Shown in pieces: positions 36,441 to 49,479 of a stretch of 64,000 bases of DNA. The stretch is from Ridgeia piscesae. Taxonomy: Eukaryota > Annelida > Polychaeta > Sabellida > Siboglinidae. Numbering within the stretch: position 1 is the stretch's first letter; each line of letters opens with the position of its first letter. Where the stretch lies: positions 22,501 through 86,500 of the forward strand of contig JAODUO010000976.1 of the NCBI GenBank assembly GCA_025642075.2. Reading direction: 5' to 3'. Made by a program: the position numbers and the translations under genes. Below the pieces are notes generated by a model. The model had not been told where the DNA came from. It worked only from the letters and a program-made list of their open reading frames with translations, and searched no databases.

Positions 36441-36595
36441 GGATGTGTTTGTTAATAACTGAGAATATCCTAGAGAATACATGCAACACTTATGTTATGA
36501 CACTTTAAAAAAACTGTTTCCAACACAATAATATTTTTAGTATCATAAAAAAGGAAGTGGAGTTAAAATAGAAAAACAAAATGATAATGGAAGTA

Positions 36596-36716
36596 GTGTG
36601 ATTTTAGAGCTCTGACACAGGATGATAAAGAACTGACCGGTGACGTTGACAGTTGCTCAGCTGACACAAACACGGAACAGCCAGGAAATTGTAAACAATG
36701 CACTGACAATGGCTAG
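36596..36716 (+). other. Weak terminal-exon candidate (acidic)
   Basis: After a possible 'gtgattttag' acceptor an acidic frame (D-D-K-E-L-T-G-D-V-D, four cysteines in total) runs to TAG 36714-36716. Another short frame with E-E-P-L-L-D-I-Y-Q before a GTAGCT donor lies at 36147-36201. They may belong together, but phases and family are unresolved. Confidence 0.2.
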
Positions 36717-36969
36717 TTCATTAATGTAAGCATTACTGCAACTAGGATGTATCACACATGAGCTTAATCATCTATGCTCATTTTAACCATCAAGGTCACT
36801 ATTAAAGTCACATTTGGGATTGGTAAAAAATGAGTAGATTAGCAAGCTGATCAGAACATTATTCTGTCATTAGATGAGTAACAATATATCTAGAAAGTCT
36901 GTCACCATACCGTCATTCTATTATGCACAGTATAATGACATTGACATATCTGTAGTTGTCATAGTCACT

Positions 36970-37095
36970 GGCTGTCTGTCTGTCTGTCTGTCTGTCTGTC
37001 TGGCAGGCACATAGGCAGGCACGTAGGCGGGCAGGCGGGCGGGCGGGCGGGCAGGCAGGCACGCAGGCAGGCAGGCAGGCACGCAGGCACGCACA
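36970..37095. repeat. (CTGT)n then GGCA/GGCG microsatellite
   Basis: CTGT units from 36970 to about 37001 followed by GGCA/GGGC-type units, directly abutting the 37.1-kb member of a duplicated block. Confidence 0.9.
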
Positions 37096-37096
37096 T

Positions 37097-37830
37097 TGAC
37101 AACAGCAAAATATCTCATCAGTTTACATACAAACCTTGACCCTTTGAAAATATGTTAAGAATTACTTTACAAACTTTTTTCTCTGTCTATAAAATCAATG
37201 ATTCTGCAAACATGAAATTTGTAATGAAATGATAGTTTCTCTTACAATGTTTACACAGATATTATGTTACATGTATCAAATCAGTACCTATAGCAATGCT
37301 TCATGTGTGGTTAATAATTACACCTGTATATGTGAAATTTGGTTTGATGACTCCCATACAGTATGTGAGATCTTTATCAAGCTTGCCTGAGTGCATCTTA
37401 AACATTGCATTACCATAACACATGCATAGACAGAAACAAAAATTTCTCTTCGCGGTGAATGTGTGTGTGGTGTGTATGTGTGTGTTTGTGTGTGGTATAT
37501 GTATGGAGTATGTGTGCAGACGTACGAGTATGTGTATGTGAAATACTATGACATTGCTTGATTGAATAATACAAAACGTATCTGAATACAATGGCCACTT
37601 TAAAATAGAATCAATGTAGAAATGCATAAAGTAGTGTCTTCATAAGGATCACACTGTTGGTGTCAACCCTGTCAAGAGACTGACCAGCTCCAGATGTGAC
37701 AATATTTATGTACCTTGTTAGTTTCTCTTGTTCAAAGGAAACAAGTTATTGTGGGGCACCATAACATTGGGGTTATCCTCCTGTACTCACACATTCTATA
37801 AACACAGACAAGATTCATCAAATTAACATT
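37097..37830 (+). repeat. Duplicated block, copy 1
   Basis: From 'gacaacagcaaaatatctca' to the sequence around 'cacagacaagattcatca'. It matches 40232-40885 in the same orientation and has an extra 100-bp segment near 37500-37600. Its core contains a GT microsatellite after 'ttctcttcgcggtgaatgtg'. No gene is evident. Confidence 0.8.
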
Positions 37831-37959
37831 TGTTGTGTGCACGTATGTATTTGTTGTGTAACCGCATCATTACAATTAAAAAAAACTAAGAATTGCCACT
37901 TATCATTTTTATGAAGTGTTCACTTGGGTAGGCACATATAAGTGTTTCACTTGACATCA

Positions 37960-38770
<811 letters not shown>

Positions 38771-38772
38771 AC

Positions 38773-38909
38773 CACTTGTTTCTTCGCCTCACAGTGGAGG
38801 AACTGAAGCACCCCTGAGACTCCTCCTATTCTACACCCCCTGTGCCAATCACCTCAGCCTTGGCACTGCCATCTCTGAACACAGCAACACTCGCTTTCAT
38901 CACACCTAT
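38773..38909 (-). pseudogene. Possible decayed minus-strand exon
   Basis: The minus strand encodes K-A-S-V-A-V-F-R-D-G-S-A-K-A-E-V-I (38837-38909). After 23 nt containing a stop it continues with G-V-L-Q-F-L-H-C-E-A-K-K-Q-V (38773-38813). The two parts are phase-compatible, but 23 nt is far too short for an intron, so an insertion or assembly error in one exon is likelier. It could belong to the minus-strand gene at 33-34 kb. Confidence 0.25.
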
Positions 38910-38929
38910 CTGTTATGTACAATAACTCA

Positions 38930-39915
38930 AACTTAGGATGGAACTATCTATTACATACAACTATATTTATACTGGACAAACCTGTCGATTATATACAAAA
39001 CTACACTCAGGTCAGACATGTCTACTGCATATAAGAAATGTCAGAGAACAAGTAAAAACAGAATAAGTTGTCATCACGTAATGAACTTGTACTGTGCTAC
39101 ACTCTCTATCATCACATGACATAGTCACATTTTCTAATATTCTACTGTCTCATTATTGTCACATTATGTACTCACACTGGACCATACTCATTGTCACGTT
39201 ACTGTCACATTACATAACTACATTATGCCTTTCTCGAATGTAATTTGCCTTACTTAAATTGTGCCGTATTCGACTGGGGAGCAGTGGTCGCGCGGTAGAG
39301 CGCCGGACTGTCAATCGAGGGGACGGTGGTTCAATCCCACCTACCGCCGTTTCGAAACTTAGGCAATTTCTTCACCCCACATTTGCCTGTGTCTTTCGGA
39401 AGAGACACTAAAAGCCGGTGGTCCCTTCTATCTGGTGTCTATGCAAGGGGAAGTAAAAAATCCCACACAGGGGGTAAATGTGTAACCTGTAGTGGACTCA
39501 CAAATTCTACAGAAGAACAACTCCTGCGTTAGCCCAAGTTTGGGCTGTTTGGAGGTAATCACCTAAGACCTAAGATCTGACTCGTGCTGTACTTACACTG
39601 TGCCGCACTCGGATGTCATATGCCATACTTACATAGTGCCATACTCTATGGTCACAAGGTATAATTTCATTGTGCCATACTCTACTGTTACATGGCAAAC
39701 TTACATTGTGCTATACTCTACTGTCACATGATGTACTTACATTGTGCTGCATTCTAGGGTCACATGCCATACTTACATTATGCCATACTCTACTGTCAAG
39801 TGCCATACTTACATTGTCTCTTACTCTACTCTCTCATGCTGTACTTACATGGTGTCATATGCTATTGTCACATGCTGTACTTACATTGTGCAGCACTCTA
39901 CTGTCATATGCCTGA
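38930..39915. repeat. Degenerate minisatellite interrupted by a SINE
   Basis: Units of about 32-36 bp around 'cttacattgtgccatactct' and 'actgtcacatg' are clear at 39590-39910 and degenerate at 39090-39270. The array is split by the SINE at 39277-39580. Confidence 0.75.
39277..39580 (+). mobile_element. tRNA-derived SINE with conserved central motif
   Basis: The tRNA-like head has an A box near 39284-39302 and B box GGTTCAATCCC at 39328-39338. The body carries 'gtctttcggaagagacact' and 'aaaagccggtggtccc', matching the TTTCGG-GAGAC-TTAAA-type core shared by many metazoan SINEs. A hairpin 'agcccaagtttgggct' lies near 39531-39546. Confidence 0.75.
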
Positions 39916-40231
39916 TAGACTTCTGTGATATAAACAACTTTTCATCCTATTTGCACACAAAGAAATACACAAACTCACTTGGATCTCACCTATACAAAGA
40001 GACAAGTGGCAACGATCCTTACAAGATGTACATTTTAGAAGAGGAGGGGATGTTGGCAGCAATCACCACCTTGTTGTCGCACACATCAAACTGAAGCTTA
40101 AAAGAACAGTAACACCGATTAGGCTGTTGAAATGGTTCGATGACTCTAAGCTGAAAGATGCTGGCATTAGACCACTAGTGCAGTACTAGGACAGAAAGAG
40201 GAAACACACAGACTGGCTGAGTGGAGACACG

Positions 40232-40885
40232 TGGACAACAGCAAAATATCTCATCAGTTTACATACAAACCTTGACACCTTGACTCTGTGAATGTGAACT
40301 TTTTTCTCTGACTATAAAATCAATGATTCTGCAAACATGCAATTTGTAATGAAACGATCAAGTTTTTCTTACAATATTTACACATATATTATGTTACATG
40401 TATCAAATCAGTACCTATAGCAATGCTTCATGTGTGGTTAATAATTACATATGTGAATGTGAAGTTTGATTTGATGACTCCCTTATAGTATGTGAGATCT
40501 TTATCAAGCTTGCTTGAGTGCATCTTAAACATTGCATTACCGTAACACATGCATAGACAGAAACACAAATTTCTCTTCACGGTGAATGTGTCTGGGTGGT
40601 GTGTGTGGTGTGTGTGGTGTGTGTGGTGTGTGTGGTGTGCATGTGTGTGTATAGGATCAATGTAGAAATGCACAAAGTAGTGTCTTCATAAGTGTCATAC
40701 TGTTGGTGTCAACCCTGTCAAGAGACTGACCAGCTGCAGATGTGATAATTCTTATTTATCTTGTTTGTTTCTCTTGTTTGAGGGTTCCAAATGAGTTGTT
40801 GTGGGGCACCGTGCATGGTGCCATGGGGGTTATCCTCCAGTACTCACACATTCTACAAACACAGACGAGATTCATCAGCCAACTT
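40232..40885 (+). repeat. Duplicated block, copy 2
   Basis: Partner of 37097-37830, about 3.1 kb downstream in the same orientation. Its microsatellite is (gtgtgtggt)n and not GT/GTAT. Confidence 0.8.
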
Positions 40886-40918
40886 AGTATTGCATATCGT
40901 GTCACACTGTGTCACACC

Positions 40919-40984
40919 ATGTCACACTGTCACTGCACTGGCTGGAAGCAGCCACAATTAACAGCTTCCCTGACAGTGTGACAT
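40919..40984. repeat. Inverted repeat
   Basis: Perfect 14-bp arms (atgtcacactgtca at 40919-40932 and its complement at 40971-40984) enclose a smaller ggaagc/gcttcc pair. Confidence 0.75.
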
Positions 40985-41044
40985 CACTTTTATTCACTGA
41001 GGGCAGAAGGGGTTGTAAGACGGAGGGAGGGACACAATGAAGGA

Positions 41045-41164
41045 AAGGGACATAGAAACGGACACTGAAAGGAACAGGGAAAGGATGAGGAAGAGAGAGA
41101 GGGAGGGATGGAATGAGACAGGAGAGGGAGATAGAGCGAGAGGGAGAGGTTGGAGAAGGGGACG

Positions 41165-41200
<36 letters not shown>

Positions 41201-41225
41201 GAGAAAGAGATACAGAGACAGACAG
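41045..41225. repeat. GA-rich purine tract
   Basis: Mixed GA/GGA/GAGG repeats. The Arg/Glu frames across it are not genes. Confidence 0.9.
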
Positions 41226-41800
41226 TGATGAGGAAGGAGGGTATGTGTCCAGTAATAGTACTGAAACAAGGATGTGACTGGGACAACCTGCAGTCTCGTC
41301 CACATAGAAAGGTACTTGACCTGACTCAGTCACGTCGGCAGGCTCTTAACTGGTACATGTACTGACCAAGTAGCGCAGTAAACATGACTGACCAGCTAGT
41401 CAACCAATGACCATGATCAGGAGCTGTTTCTTCCACAACTGGATAATACAGAACCAGGGTTGGGGCACTATGCACGCTACTCATGACAAGTATTGTTTAT
41501 GAAAACCATACGCGGTATATTCAACTGTAGATGCTTGTTATAAAAAGCATAGAAATGGTATACTTGCAGCTGTTGATATGCTATATATTATATATATATA
41601 TACCTTATATTCTTTTTATTTCGTTCTTTCTGCAATGTTTTGATTGTAGGTTGAAAATAATAAATAGAACATGAGGTAAAAACAAGAGGTTAAAGGTAGC
41701 CACTAACAGACATGAGGCCAACATTGTTGTGTCTGTCGAAATACAGTTCTTCAATAACGTCTTGGAACATATCATACACATAATAATGATGATCACCTAC

Positions 41801-41865
41801 CTGGTAGACTCTCTCTTTAGGTGACATGTACAGTCACTGAGAGTAATCTTTTTGCCCTCGATTGC
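41801..41865 (-). CDS. Candidate minus-strand exon, family unknown
   Basis: On the minus strand 'gttttgcctttttag' is a strong acceptor and GTAGGT a strong donor. The 65 nt between them encode I-E-G-K-K-I-T-L-S-D-C-T-C-H-L. A shorter acceptor-donor pair lies at 41288-41320. Whether either joins the exons at 33-34 kb is not shown. Confidence 0.35.
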
Positions 41866-43129
41866 CTAAAAAGGCAAAACATATCATAATCAAAATACTT
41901 CTTATGACAAACAAAACTTTTTAAGCATGATCAGCTACTTAAGAAAATAAACAATTTAAGAGAACAATTGCAGGAATTGCTAAGCCCATAGCTAAGGCTA
42001 AGTCAATAACTAAATTATAAGGAAGGCAGAGTCCCAATTTTTACAACAACACTACTGTATTTCATTAGAACATCTTGCACTAGGGCCAACACCAGTCACT
42101 AATTATAGACTCATAGGCCTATCAGAGGGAGGAAGCCACTATCATCTTGGTGTCTTAGACTTAGCCTTAATTCTTAGACAAGCCAATTACATACTGCTTT
42201 CTCAATGTCTCTTACTTGACCTAGCTGAATTAAACGGACTGCTGATGTATTTGAACCGACAAATGGACTAGTCCTAATCACACCAAATTTCAATTTTTCA
42301 GTGCAATAATGGGTGTAATAATCTCATTGATGTTTTACATGACCGAGCTACTGCTAACTTGTTTAAGCTTGAAGGCATAACCTAGGTACTTTCCAAAGCT
42401 ACTTCACTTATAGTCAGTCCTCGACTCTTATTCATGCATCTATTCCTTGATTATGCACTAACAATTTAGTTTGGGATTTCATTAGTTAAATAACAGAAAC
42501 ATTTCTGTACTATGCTGGTCTGGACAGGTTTATGCCAATTACACATTACAATTTCTAGTGCAGATAAGACACAGTTAATGAATATTTAAGATCTCGATAA
42601 GTTGATCACCATTGTATTCTTTAGAGTTTGAAGAGCATGAATGTTGCACAAATGTGATAGCAAAATAAAGGCATACTGGTTGGAATACTGTACCATATTT
42701 CAAAGTGTATGGTTTTAAAGGGAAAGAAAAACAGTGTTGTCATTAAAAATGTAAATATGCTTTTACATGCACAATTTGAATGATGATGAGGCATGTTGCC
42801 AATGGTAATTTCTAATTGCATTTTGTGTACTTCTGAAATCTCACAATTACTGACAGCTGTCCTACCTTTAAACCTTTTTACTGTAAAGTTCACAATAAGT
42901 CAAAATATTAATCTTAAAGCATGCTGCATTAAAATCATGCTTGACATCATACACACAGATCACACAAAAATCTTCTAAATACTTGATGTTTTCATCACTT
43001 GCAAGAACAATGTGATAATTATTATTTAAGTTACTATTTCGCATTTCATTTTCGAGACGCAGCACGGAAATGTGTTGGCGTTCGTCTCGCGTTGTAGGCC
43101 TATATTAATTATTATTTAATATTGCAAAT

Positions 43130-43265
43130 ATTTCGCAGAAAATGTTGTGTGCCAGATTATTTTAATATCGCTATACTTTGCAAAAAATTCTTCATAAATT
43201 GGAAAAATCGGCATGTTTGATTGATGTGTTCGACTCGCAGCGACGCAGGCTGTCCAGTATACGAC
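43130..43265 (-). repeat. Dispersed repeat, copy 1
   Basis: On the minus strand the sequence 'gcgagtcgaacacatcaatc' followed by 'gatttttccaatttatgaag' matches 50968-51045 on the plus strand with few differences. Confidence 0.65.
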
Positions 43266-43327
43266 ATGTACTACATCAGAACATTATGTTACGGGTATGC
43301 TGGCTTATACGAGCGCAGGTGATATAG

Positions 43328-43366
43328 ATGGAGACGACGGAAACGGAAGTCAAGTGTGGCGACACG
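43328..43366 (+). CDS. Candidate first coding exon, unknown gene
   Basis: An ATG opens 13 acidic codons (M-E-T-T-E-T-E-V-K-C-G-D-T) and ends at a GTATGT donor. CpG content is locally raised at 43060-43370. A possible second exon starts at 44331 after 'acttttgttgcag' and would stop within 15 codons. Family unknown. Confidence 0.3.
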
Positions 43367-44365
43367 GTATGTTGATATTCCTAACATGAATGTATACTTT
43401 TTACATGGTAATCATTTTTAAGCTTATATGTCAACAATGTATCAATTCTTCAATATGCGCTAAGAACCATTTGTTGACTGTAAAAGGTGAATATGCTACT
43501 TGTATTTACGAATCTTGTTGATATCAGTCATAAAGGGCAAAATAATCATCCGGGAAGGTACGTACCAGCTGAAAAGGGGTTATAACACTATTTTACTCAC
43601 TCATCACACGTAATATTACGCCTGCCACAATTGTACTATTTCACTGTATTTCATTAACATAGAATTTCCACACGAATGGTAACACTATTTTAAATTATGC
43701 ATTGGGTATCCATTGGGTAAATAAATTAAAATATGTATGATATATAATTAAAAAAATTCAAATTATAATTTATAGTCAGCCTTGACTCTGCAAACCGGGT
43801 AAAAGCACAAAAATACATCAATATAAAAACATTTTCATCAGAAAATAAATTTCAGACGGCGTCAGTGCAAAATTTTGGACAACTATTCACCGCGGTCTTC
43901 TCGAGGTAAGATCTTGATGTAAGATTACCTTGGCGAATGCCACTGATACCAATTTTAACACATCGTCTACGGTAGACTAAAGCTCGAACCGAACGCTATC
44001 TGTAAGATCTGGGTAAGATATTTGAAAATTAGCATTATTAACTGCTTTGAGTTGTATGTTGTAGAAACCATTAAATACATATTATATTGGAGATGATTTG
44101 ATGTGTATGTACAATTTGCTTGTTTGCATTCTTTTAAACAGAAAACAAATTGAAATCTCGTTATAGTTTTTATTTAATTAACTTTGAAATGGTTACACAC
44201 ATCTATAACAATCCGATTAATATTACGTATATTTGATTGTTTTATCATAACTAATTTACCTTAAATTGTTATGTTGTATGATTATACTACCCCATCTGTA
44301 AAGCTGAACATTTCCTACTTTTGTTGCAGGAAATGTCCAGGGAGCCATGGAAACTGCTGCCAGGA

Positions 44366-44398
44366 AGCAATTAGTCAAGGTGCCCTTGACTAATTGCT
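44366..44398. repeat. Perfect 15-bp hairpin with 3-nt loop
   Basis: Arms 44366-44380 and 44384-44398 are fully complementary. It lies just downstream of the acceptor-like site at 44330. Confidence 0.85.
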
Positions 44399-45028
44399 CC
44401 ATGACCTGAATTGCTGTGTCAATAACATCGTATAATTATGCAGATCCCTGTTAAACTGATTGTTATCAACAGAACTGACCGTAAACGTTCGGACCAAACA
44501 AAATAGTTTTTAGAAAAATATAATAATGTATGTAGAGTCGATTAACCAGACTCCGTGAGGTGGCAGCACTTTTCCGCCCCTCAACTCCGCCTGGTCACGA
44601 ACGTCGAAGCTATTTATGCCATACAAAGCAATTGTGTAATACCTGCCATGCTTCATTGACATTATCACAGTTTAACACTAAACAATGCAATCCGTTAATT
44701 GGTGTTGGACATTCTTGGTACAGCTTGCCGTCTCCTATAATGGTTTTGCTGTTACGCCACAACGAAGGGGTTGACAACATGTAACTTCACCATATCGGTG
44801 ACTTGCACAGTTGCACGTGACATTTATTTCTATTAACAAATGATTGAAGGGTGCGGCGACCAATAGCATGGAATCGTTTGTGTCAAAATGTAGTTCTCCC
44901 GGTTAACAGTGCAAAGCCAACTTCATCTCATCTGTTTCTTGGTTTGTTCGATTGGGGACGAGTGCAGCAAACGATGCACGTTTGACGCTCAATGTAGTGT
45001 GACAGTTGGTCTCAACTAAGCTGCACAC

Positions 45029-45124
45029 ATGATGCAGTTTAAGATGTCAGCAGACACTACGATATCAACATATGCCGAAACACAACGACGACAGGCACAG
45101 ATTCGACGATGCAATTACTCGAAG
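45029..45124 (+). CDS. Candidate exon with start codon, unknown gene
   Basis: Thirty-two codons from ATG to a GTATGA donor, phase 0: M-M-Q-F-K-M-S-A-D-T-T-I-S-T-Y-A and then a Gln/Arg-rich helix. No family recognised and no downstream exon identified. Confidence 0.25.
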
Positions 45125-45224
45125 GTATGAACGTTCATGGTTTGTGGTGGAAATACAACTAATGCTCGTACGTTCCATTATTGTTATATAATCATATTCG
45201 TGATTCAATGCATGTTTCTGTTGT

Positions 45225-45450
45225 AGTCCCCTCTACCCTAGGTTTACCTTTAACAGCATCACAAAATTACAATGTGTTCAGAATTGCTTAGCAAGGATTG
45301 AGACTAGGTCTACATGTTTTATTCGTTATATGCGGCTTCTAATGTCATTGCATTGTCTCCCTGTCCGATATCGTATTATCTTTAAGATCTTTAAATTCAT
45401 TGCTTACTCCGATGAGAAAGGTTGCCTAGCTTCGATCATTTCTAGTTTTT
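45225..45450 (+). pseudogene. LINE reverse transcriptase fragment
   Basis: Broken frames encode K-L-Q-C-V-Q-N-C-L-A-R-I, then S-L-H-W-L-P-V-R-Y-R-I-I-F-K, the CR1/Jockey-type thumb signature, with internal stops and frame changes. Confidence 0.7.
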
Positions 45451-45473
45451 GTCCCTAAGGTCAATACCATTGT

Positions 45474-46050
45474 ATGTGGAAAACAAAATTATGATCACTA
45501 TGCTGATTGGTGTCGATAATATCTTAAATAAAATAATGTGTGCGCCATCTTGGTTTCACGTCGCCTGTTATAAAACATACCTATCCATAAATCTGAATGG
45601 ATGAATAATTATAGGTTCACATGTTAACATGTTTAGTGTATCATATGATATAATATAACATATAAACGATATTTTGCCTGTTTAAGCCAACACGCATGTG
45701 GAAAAAAATACGATCACTATGCTGATTGGTGTCGATAATATCTTAAATAAAATAACTAAATTTGTCTTAGTCTACATCTGTTATATGTTTATTATTTTAT
45801 GTTATGTATCTTGTTTACCAATTTGAGTTATATGGAATTATACGAATTATGTATCAACATTTTAAAGTAATTTCCTGTTACATTTTATAAAGGACAAAAT
45901 GGCGACGATGTGTGCGCCATCTTGGTTTCACGTCGCCTAATGTAAAACATACCTATCCATAACTGTGCATGGATGAATAATTATAGTTTAACATGTTAGC
46001 ATGTTTAATGTATCATATGATATAATATAACATATAAACGATGTTTTAAC
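45474..46050 (+). repeat. Direct duplication, second copy interrupted
   Basis: Block A ('gatcactatgctgattggtg' etc.) occurs at about 45494-45536 and 45712-45755. Block B ('tgtgcgccatcttggtttca' etc.) occurs at about 45538-45670 and 45911-46045. In the first copy A and B are adjacent. In the second they are separated by about 155 bp. Confidence 0.8.
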
Positions 46051-46059
46051 GCCATTCTA

Positions 46060-47260
46060 CAATACAAATAACTTCACTGGAAATAGTTATATCAGTTTAA
46101 GTTAAGACAAGTTGACACCACAATCTCGCCAGTCACACACTATATGGTATATAAGGAAAGGAAATTGCTACTATAATTGTAACTGATGTGTATTCGATGC
46201 CTCGTGGCAAAGGGTGTATCACGTGATGCTCGCAATATGGAGGTTCACAACCGGCAATGGAACGCCGGGCTTAGGGGCAGATACTCCCTCCCTTTCTCGT
46301 AGCACAGTGGTCAGTTGTGAAGGTCGAAGGTCGTGACATTTCTCGCCAGGGGAACGTTGTAAGGAGCAACCAAAGCGGAGTCCCGAGCCCAAGTAGATAC
46401 ATTAGATACTGTACTATGTACTAATGTACTATAGGCAGAATGTTCCCAGTGTCTCCCACTTCCGGATACCCTCTTTTTAAATTATATAAATATTATAAAT
46501 TTCATGGATTTTATCTTTAAAATGTTCTGTTCACATATCTCAGTTTCACGATAAACTTTAATTAATTCGTTCTACGTTTTGTTTGTGGAAAAATATATTA
46601 TTGAAAGATATAAAAATTTAATAAATACGTTGCCTTGTAGTTAACTATCTTGGAGGACTTTCATGTAATCTTTAAAATACAGATATTGTATATGTATTGA
46701 TGGATTTTTATTATTTTGCTTTTGTTCATTATACTTTAATAACTATTATATTGTTCTCACGTAGCGCTTATATATCTGTTAGCATTGCTTTGTTATAGAA
46801 ACACCAAATAAGAGGTGAAGAGAAGGCCACCTGGCACAGAGACACTGAACAAGAAAAAAAGGATATGGGATAGACCAGGAGAATATGGCCACAAACAGAC
46901 ACCTTGAACAGGAGAAATGAGCAGAGTAAATAAGAATTGTTACTTGACTGCAGTGCCACCAACAGTGTCACTCTTCCGAAGACACTAATTTGAACAAGTC
47001 TACGTCAGTCCTATTATAAAGTGACATTGTATTAGTCAATAAAGCAATGTCATAACTATTTTACACACACATACCCCACATAAAACCTAATATGTATTAA
47101 ATGACCACTGTTGTAATAACCACCATTAAGAAATGTTCTAATAATATAAAATACAGTTGTGACTGATTGCATTTAGAATACTGTGTTGTAATGCAAATGC
47201 ATTGTCAGTTGTTTGTCTAACCATTTTGTTCACATGGATAGTTTAGGGTAATATCGATTC
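46060..47260. other. No gene recognised
   Basis: A GC-richer patch at 46195-46400 stands out from its AT-rich surroundings, but I see no exon in it. Confidence 0.4.
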
Positions 47261-47415
47261 AGTGGTGTGTGGCAGGCCGGCTCACACCCTGCTGGTGTCC
47301 CTTATGCAATCATTACAAGTTGTGTGCACACGAATTGATTCTATTTAATAAGTTTAGCTGCTTTTGTGACATCTCTGAAATGCATCGAACTATCGTCAAG
47401 TTTGTGTATGTATCA

Positions 47416-47416
<1 letters not shown>

Positions 47417-47481
<65 letters not shown>
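47417..47481. repeat. (TA)n microsatellite
   Basis: Uninterrupted TA run. Confidence 0.95.
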
Positions 47482-47486
<5 letters not shown>

Positions 47487-47884
47487 ATTAATGCTTTCTT
47501 CATAAATGGCCTGCACACTGGTTGTAAAACAGACAGGAATTAATATGCAATCCAAACAACTTAGACATAAGACCTACATGTGGGCTGTAGAAGAATGCAG
47601 ATAAAATGTTTCTCGCTGGCAGCATCATATGACCAGCATCAGAGTTCTACCAGGTCATCAAGTTAAGTGCAACAGTAATAACTATTGTTGAGGTCAGCAT
47701 AGAATATACCGAAGACTGCAGTGGCGATATCAAGGCATGGGAGTTGTCATACTTCAAAGACTGCTATTTTAGGAAAGTTGGATTCTTCCATCTAATATGT
47801 CATGTTTGGTTGGCTACAAGACAGGAACTGGATGAGATGGTAGAGAGAGACGTGAATGGTGGATAAGCGGTGGTGATCCCCATA

Positions 47885-47931
47885 AAGGGAGAGACAGAGC
47901 GAGAGAAAGTGCAAGAGAGAGAGAGCGAGAG

Positions 47932-47989
<58 letters not shown>

Positions 47990-47998
47990 AGAGAGAGC
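47885..47998. repeat. (GA)n microsatellite
   Basis: GA-rich tract directly followed by the 48.0-kb minisatellite. Confidence 0.9.
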
Positions 47999-47999
47999 A

Positions 48000-48097
48000 C
48001 ATCCCACCAGAAGAAAAATAACCCATCAAAACATACAGCCCATTAGAATAAAGATAGCCCACTATAATAAAGATAACCCACCGGAATATACACAGCA
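48000..48097. repeat. Minisatellite of 'agcccactaaaataaagat' units, second location
   Basis: About five units, the same family as 35072-35215. Confidence 0.7.
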
Positions 48098-48109
48098 CAT
48101 TGGATCTCA

Positions 48110-49470
48110 TATCAAGTTGGTTTTAAACATTAGCTAACGTGTGTAATAATGCATATGGTTTATAATTTTCATTTATATAAAACACAGCTTACATAAAGTA
48201 TGTCATGCTAGAAAACTAACTGATTATAATTTTTCAAATTAATGAAAAAATCTATTACAGAAATAGAATAATTTCAAAATATTATTCAGTTACGTTTATA
48301 GCAAGTGTATGTAACCAAGTACACATAAAATATTGTATATGGACTGAATTGTAACAATTTATTCTGTATAGGTGAATTTGTTAGTAAAACTTACTTAAAA
48401 TAACACATTTGTCAATACACCGTAACTGTTTTAAATAAAAAGCACACTACAGTATTTTCTTTCTTGTAACACACTGAACTGCACTGACTGGGAATACAGC
48501 GTAATGCACACAAATCACTCTAAATGTAACTTAGCTGTATACAACATGACAAGGTTCATATCGCAGAAACTATGAGTACATTAAAATAACTTATTGTGTA
48601 CATCTTACAATGATTTACAGTGTTATACAGTTTCTGAAAAGATGCATTCATTATAGTAACTCAACATAAATCCACAAGCATTCTTGAGTAATGTATAACT
48701 GAATAATGCACACATAGTTTTACCATTCGTTATAAAAGTTGTATCAATTGCATTGCAGATCCTGGCTTAGAAAAATCATTGCTGTTACCACCTTTACATG
48801 TATGCCTTTGTTATATTTAATATGCACGATTTTTAGTTTGTTTTTTCTCTCACTTATTCAATGTAAGCATGAGAACTGTTGCAAATGTAGTTTTACATCT
48901 GAACTAACTATATGGCAATCTATTTTTGGAAAATGTGTTATGCAGACAACTTAATTTCCAACAACACATTTCTATTATCACAGGTCTTTTTTTAATAAAA
49001 AAATAAATAAAAACTTCATAACAATTCTATATTTTCATAATTCCATAAGTAATATTATGGATAATTTGTTTTAACACATACATAAAACTAATAATGTAAA
49101 TGCAACAAAACAATCTTACCAGGCAGCTGGTGATAATGTACTACTGGGTCCCGATACTAGGGGTTGACTGGTCGCGGGCCCTGGACATACATGTGCCAAA
49201 TAAATCCGAAATGCCCCAATAATGTTAACCATTACATGAATGAAAGGATAGAAGGGTCCATAAACCTGTTACTTTTAAGATATTTTGGCCTTAGTAAACA
49301 TTGCTAAATGTAAAGTAAAAAGATCATGATGGTATTGATGTTTGCCTAATTAAGATATAGTAATGCCATATGTCAATATTCTAAAATATCTTAAACACAT
49401 ATTTAACAAACAATTACAAAATGAAGATTTTTCAGGTAACGGGAAAATTGTACAGGTAATCTCCATATTA
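48110..49470. other. No gene recognised
   Basis: AT-rich DNA. A 71-codon frame at 48739-48954 shows no recognisable domain. Confidence 0.4.
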
Positions 49471-49479
49471 AAAAATGTA

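Noticed and set aside
38814..38836. A 23-nt intron joining two minus-strand coding pieces
   Set aside because: Far below the minimum intron size in animals. An insertion or assembly error is more likely.
39277..39350. Possible tRNA gene
   Set aside because: tRNA-like head of a SINE with a recognisable central core and tail.
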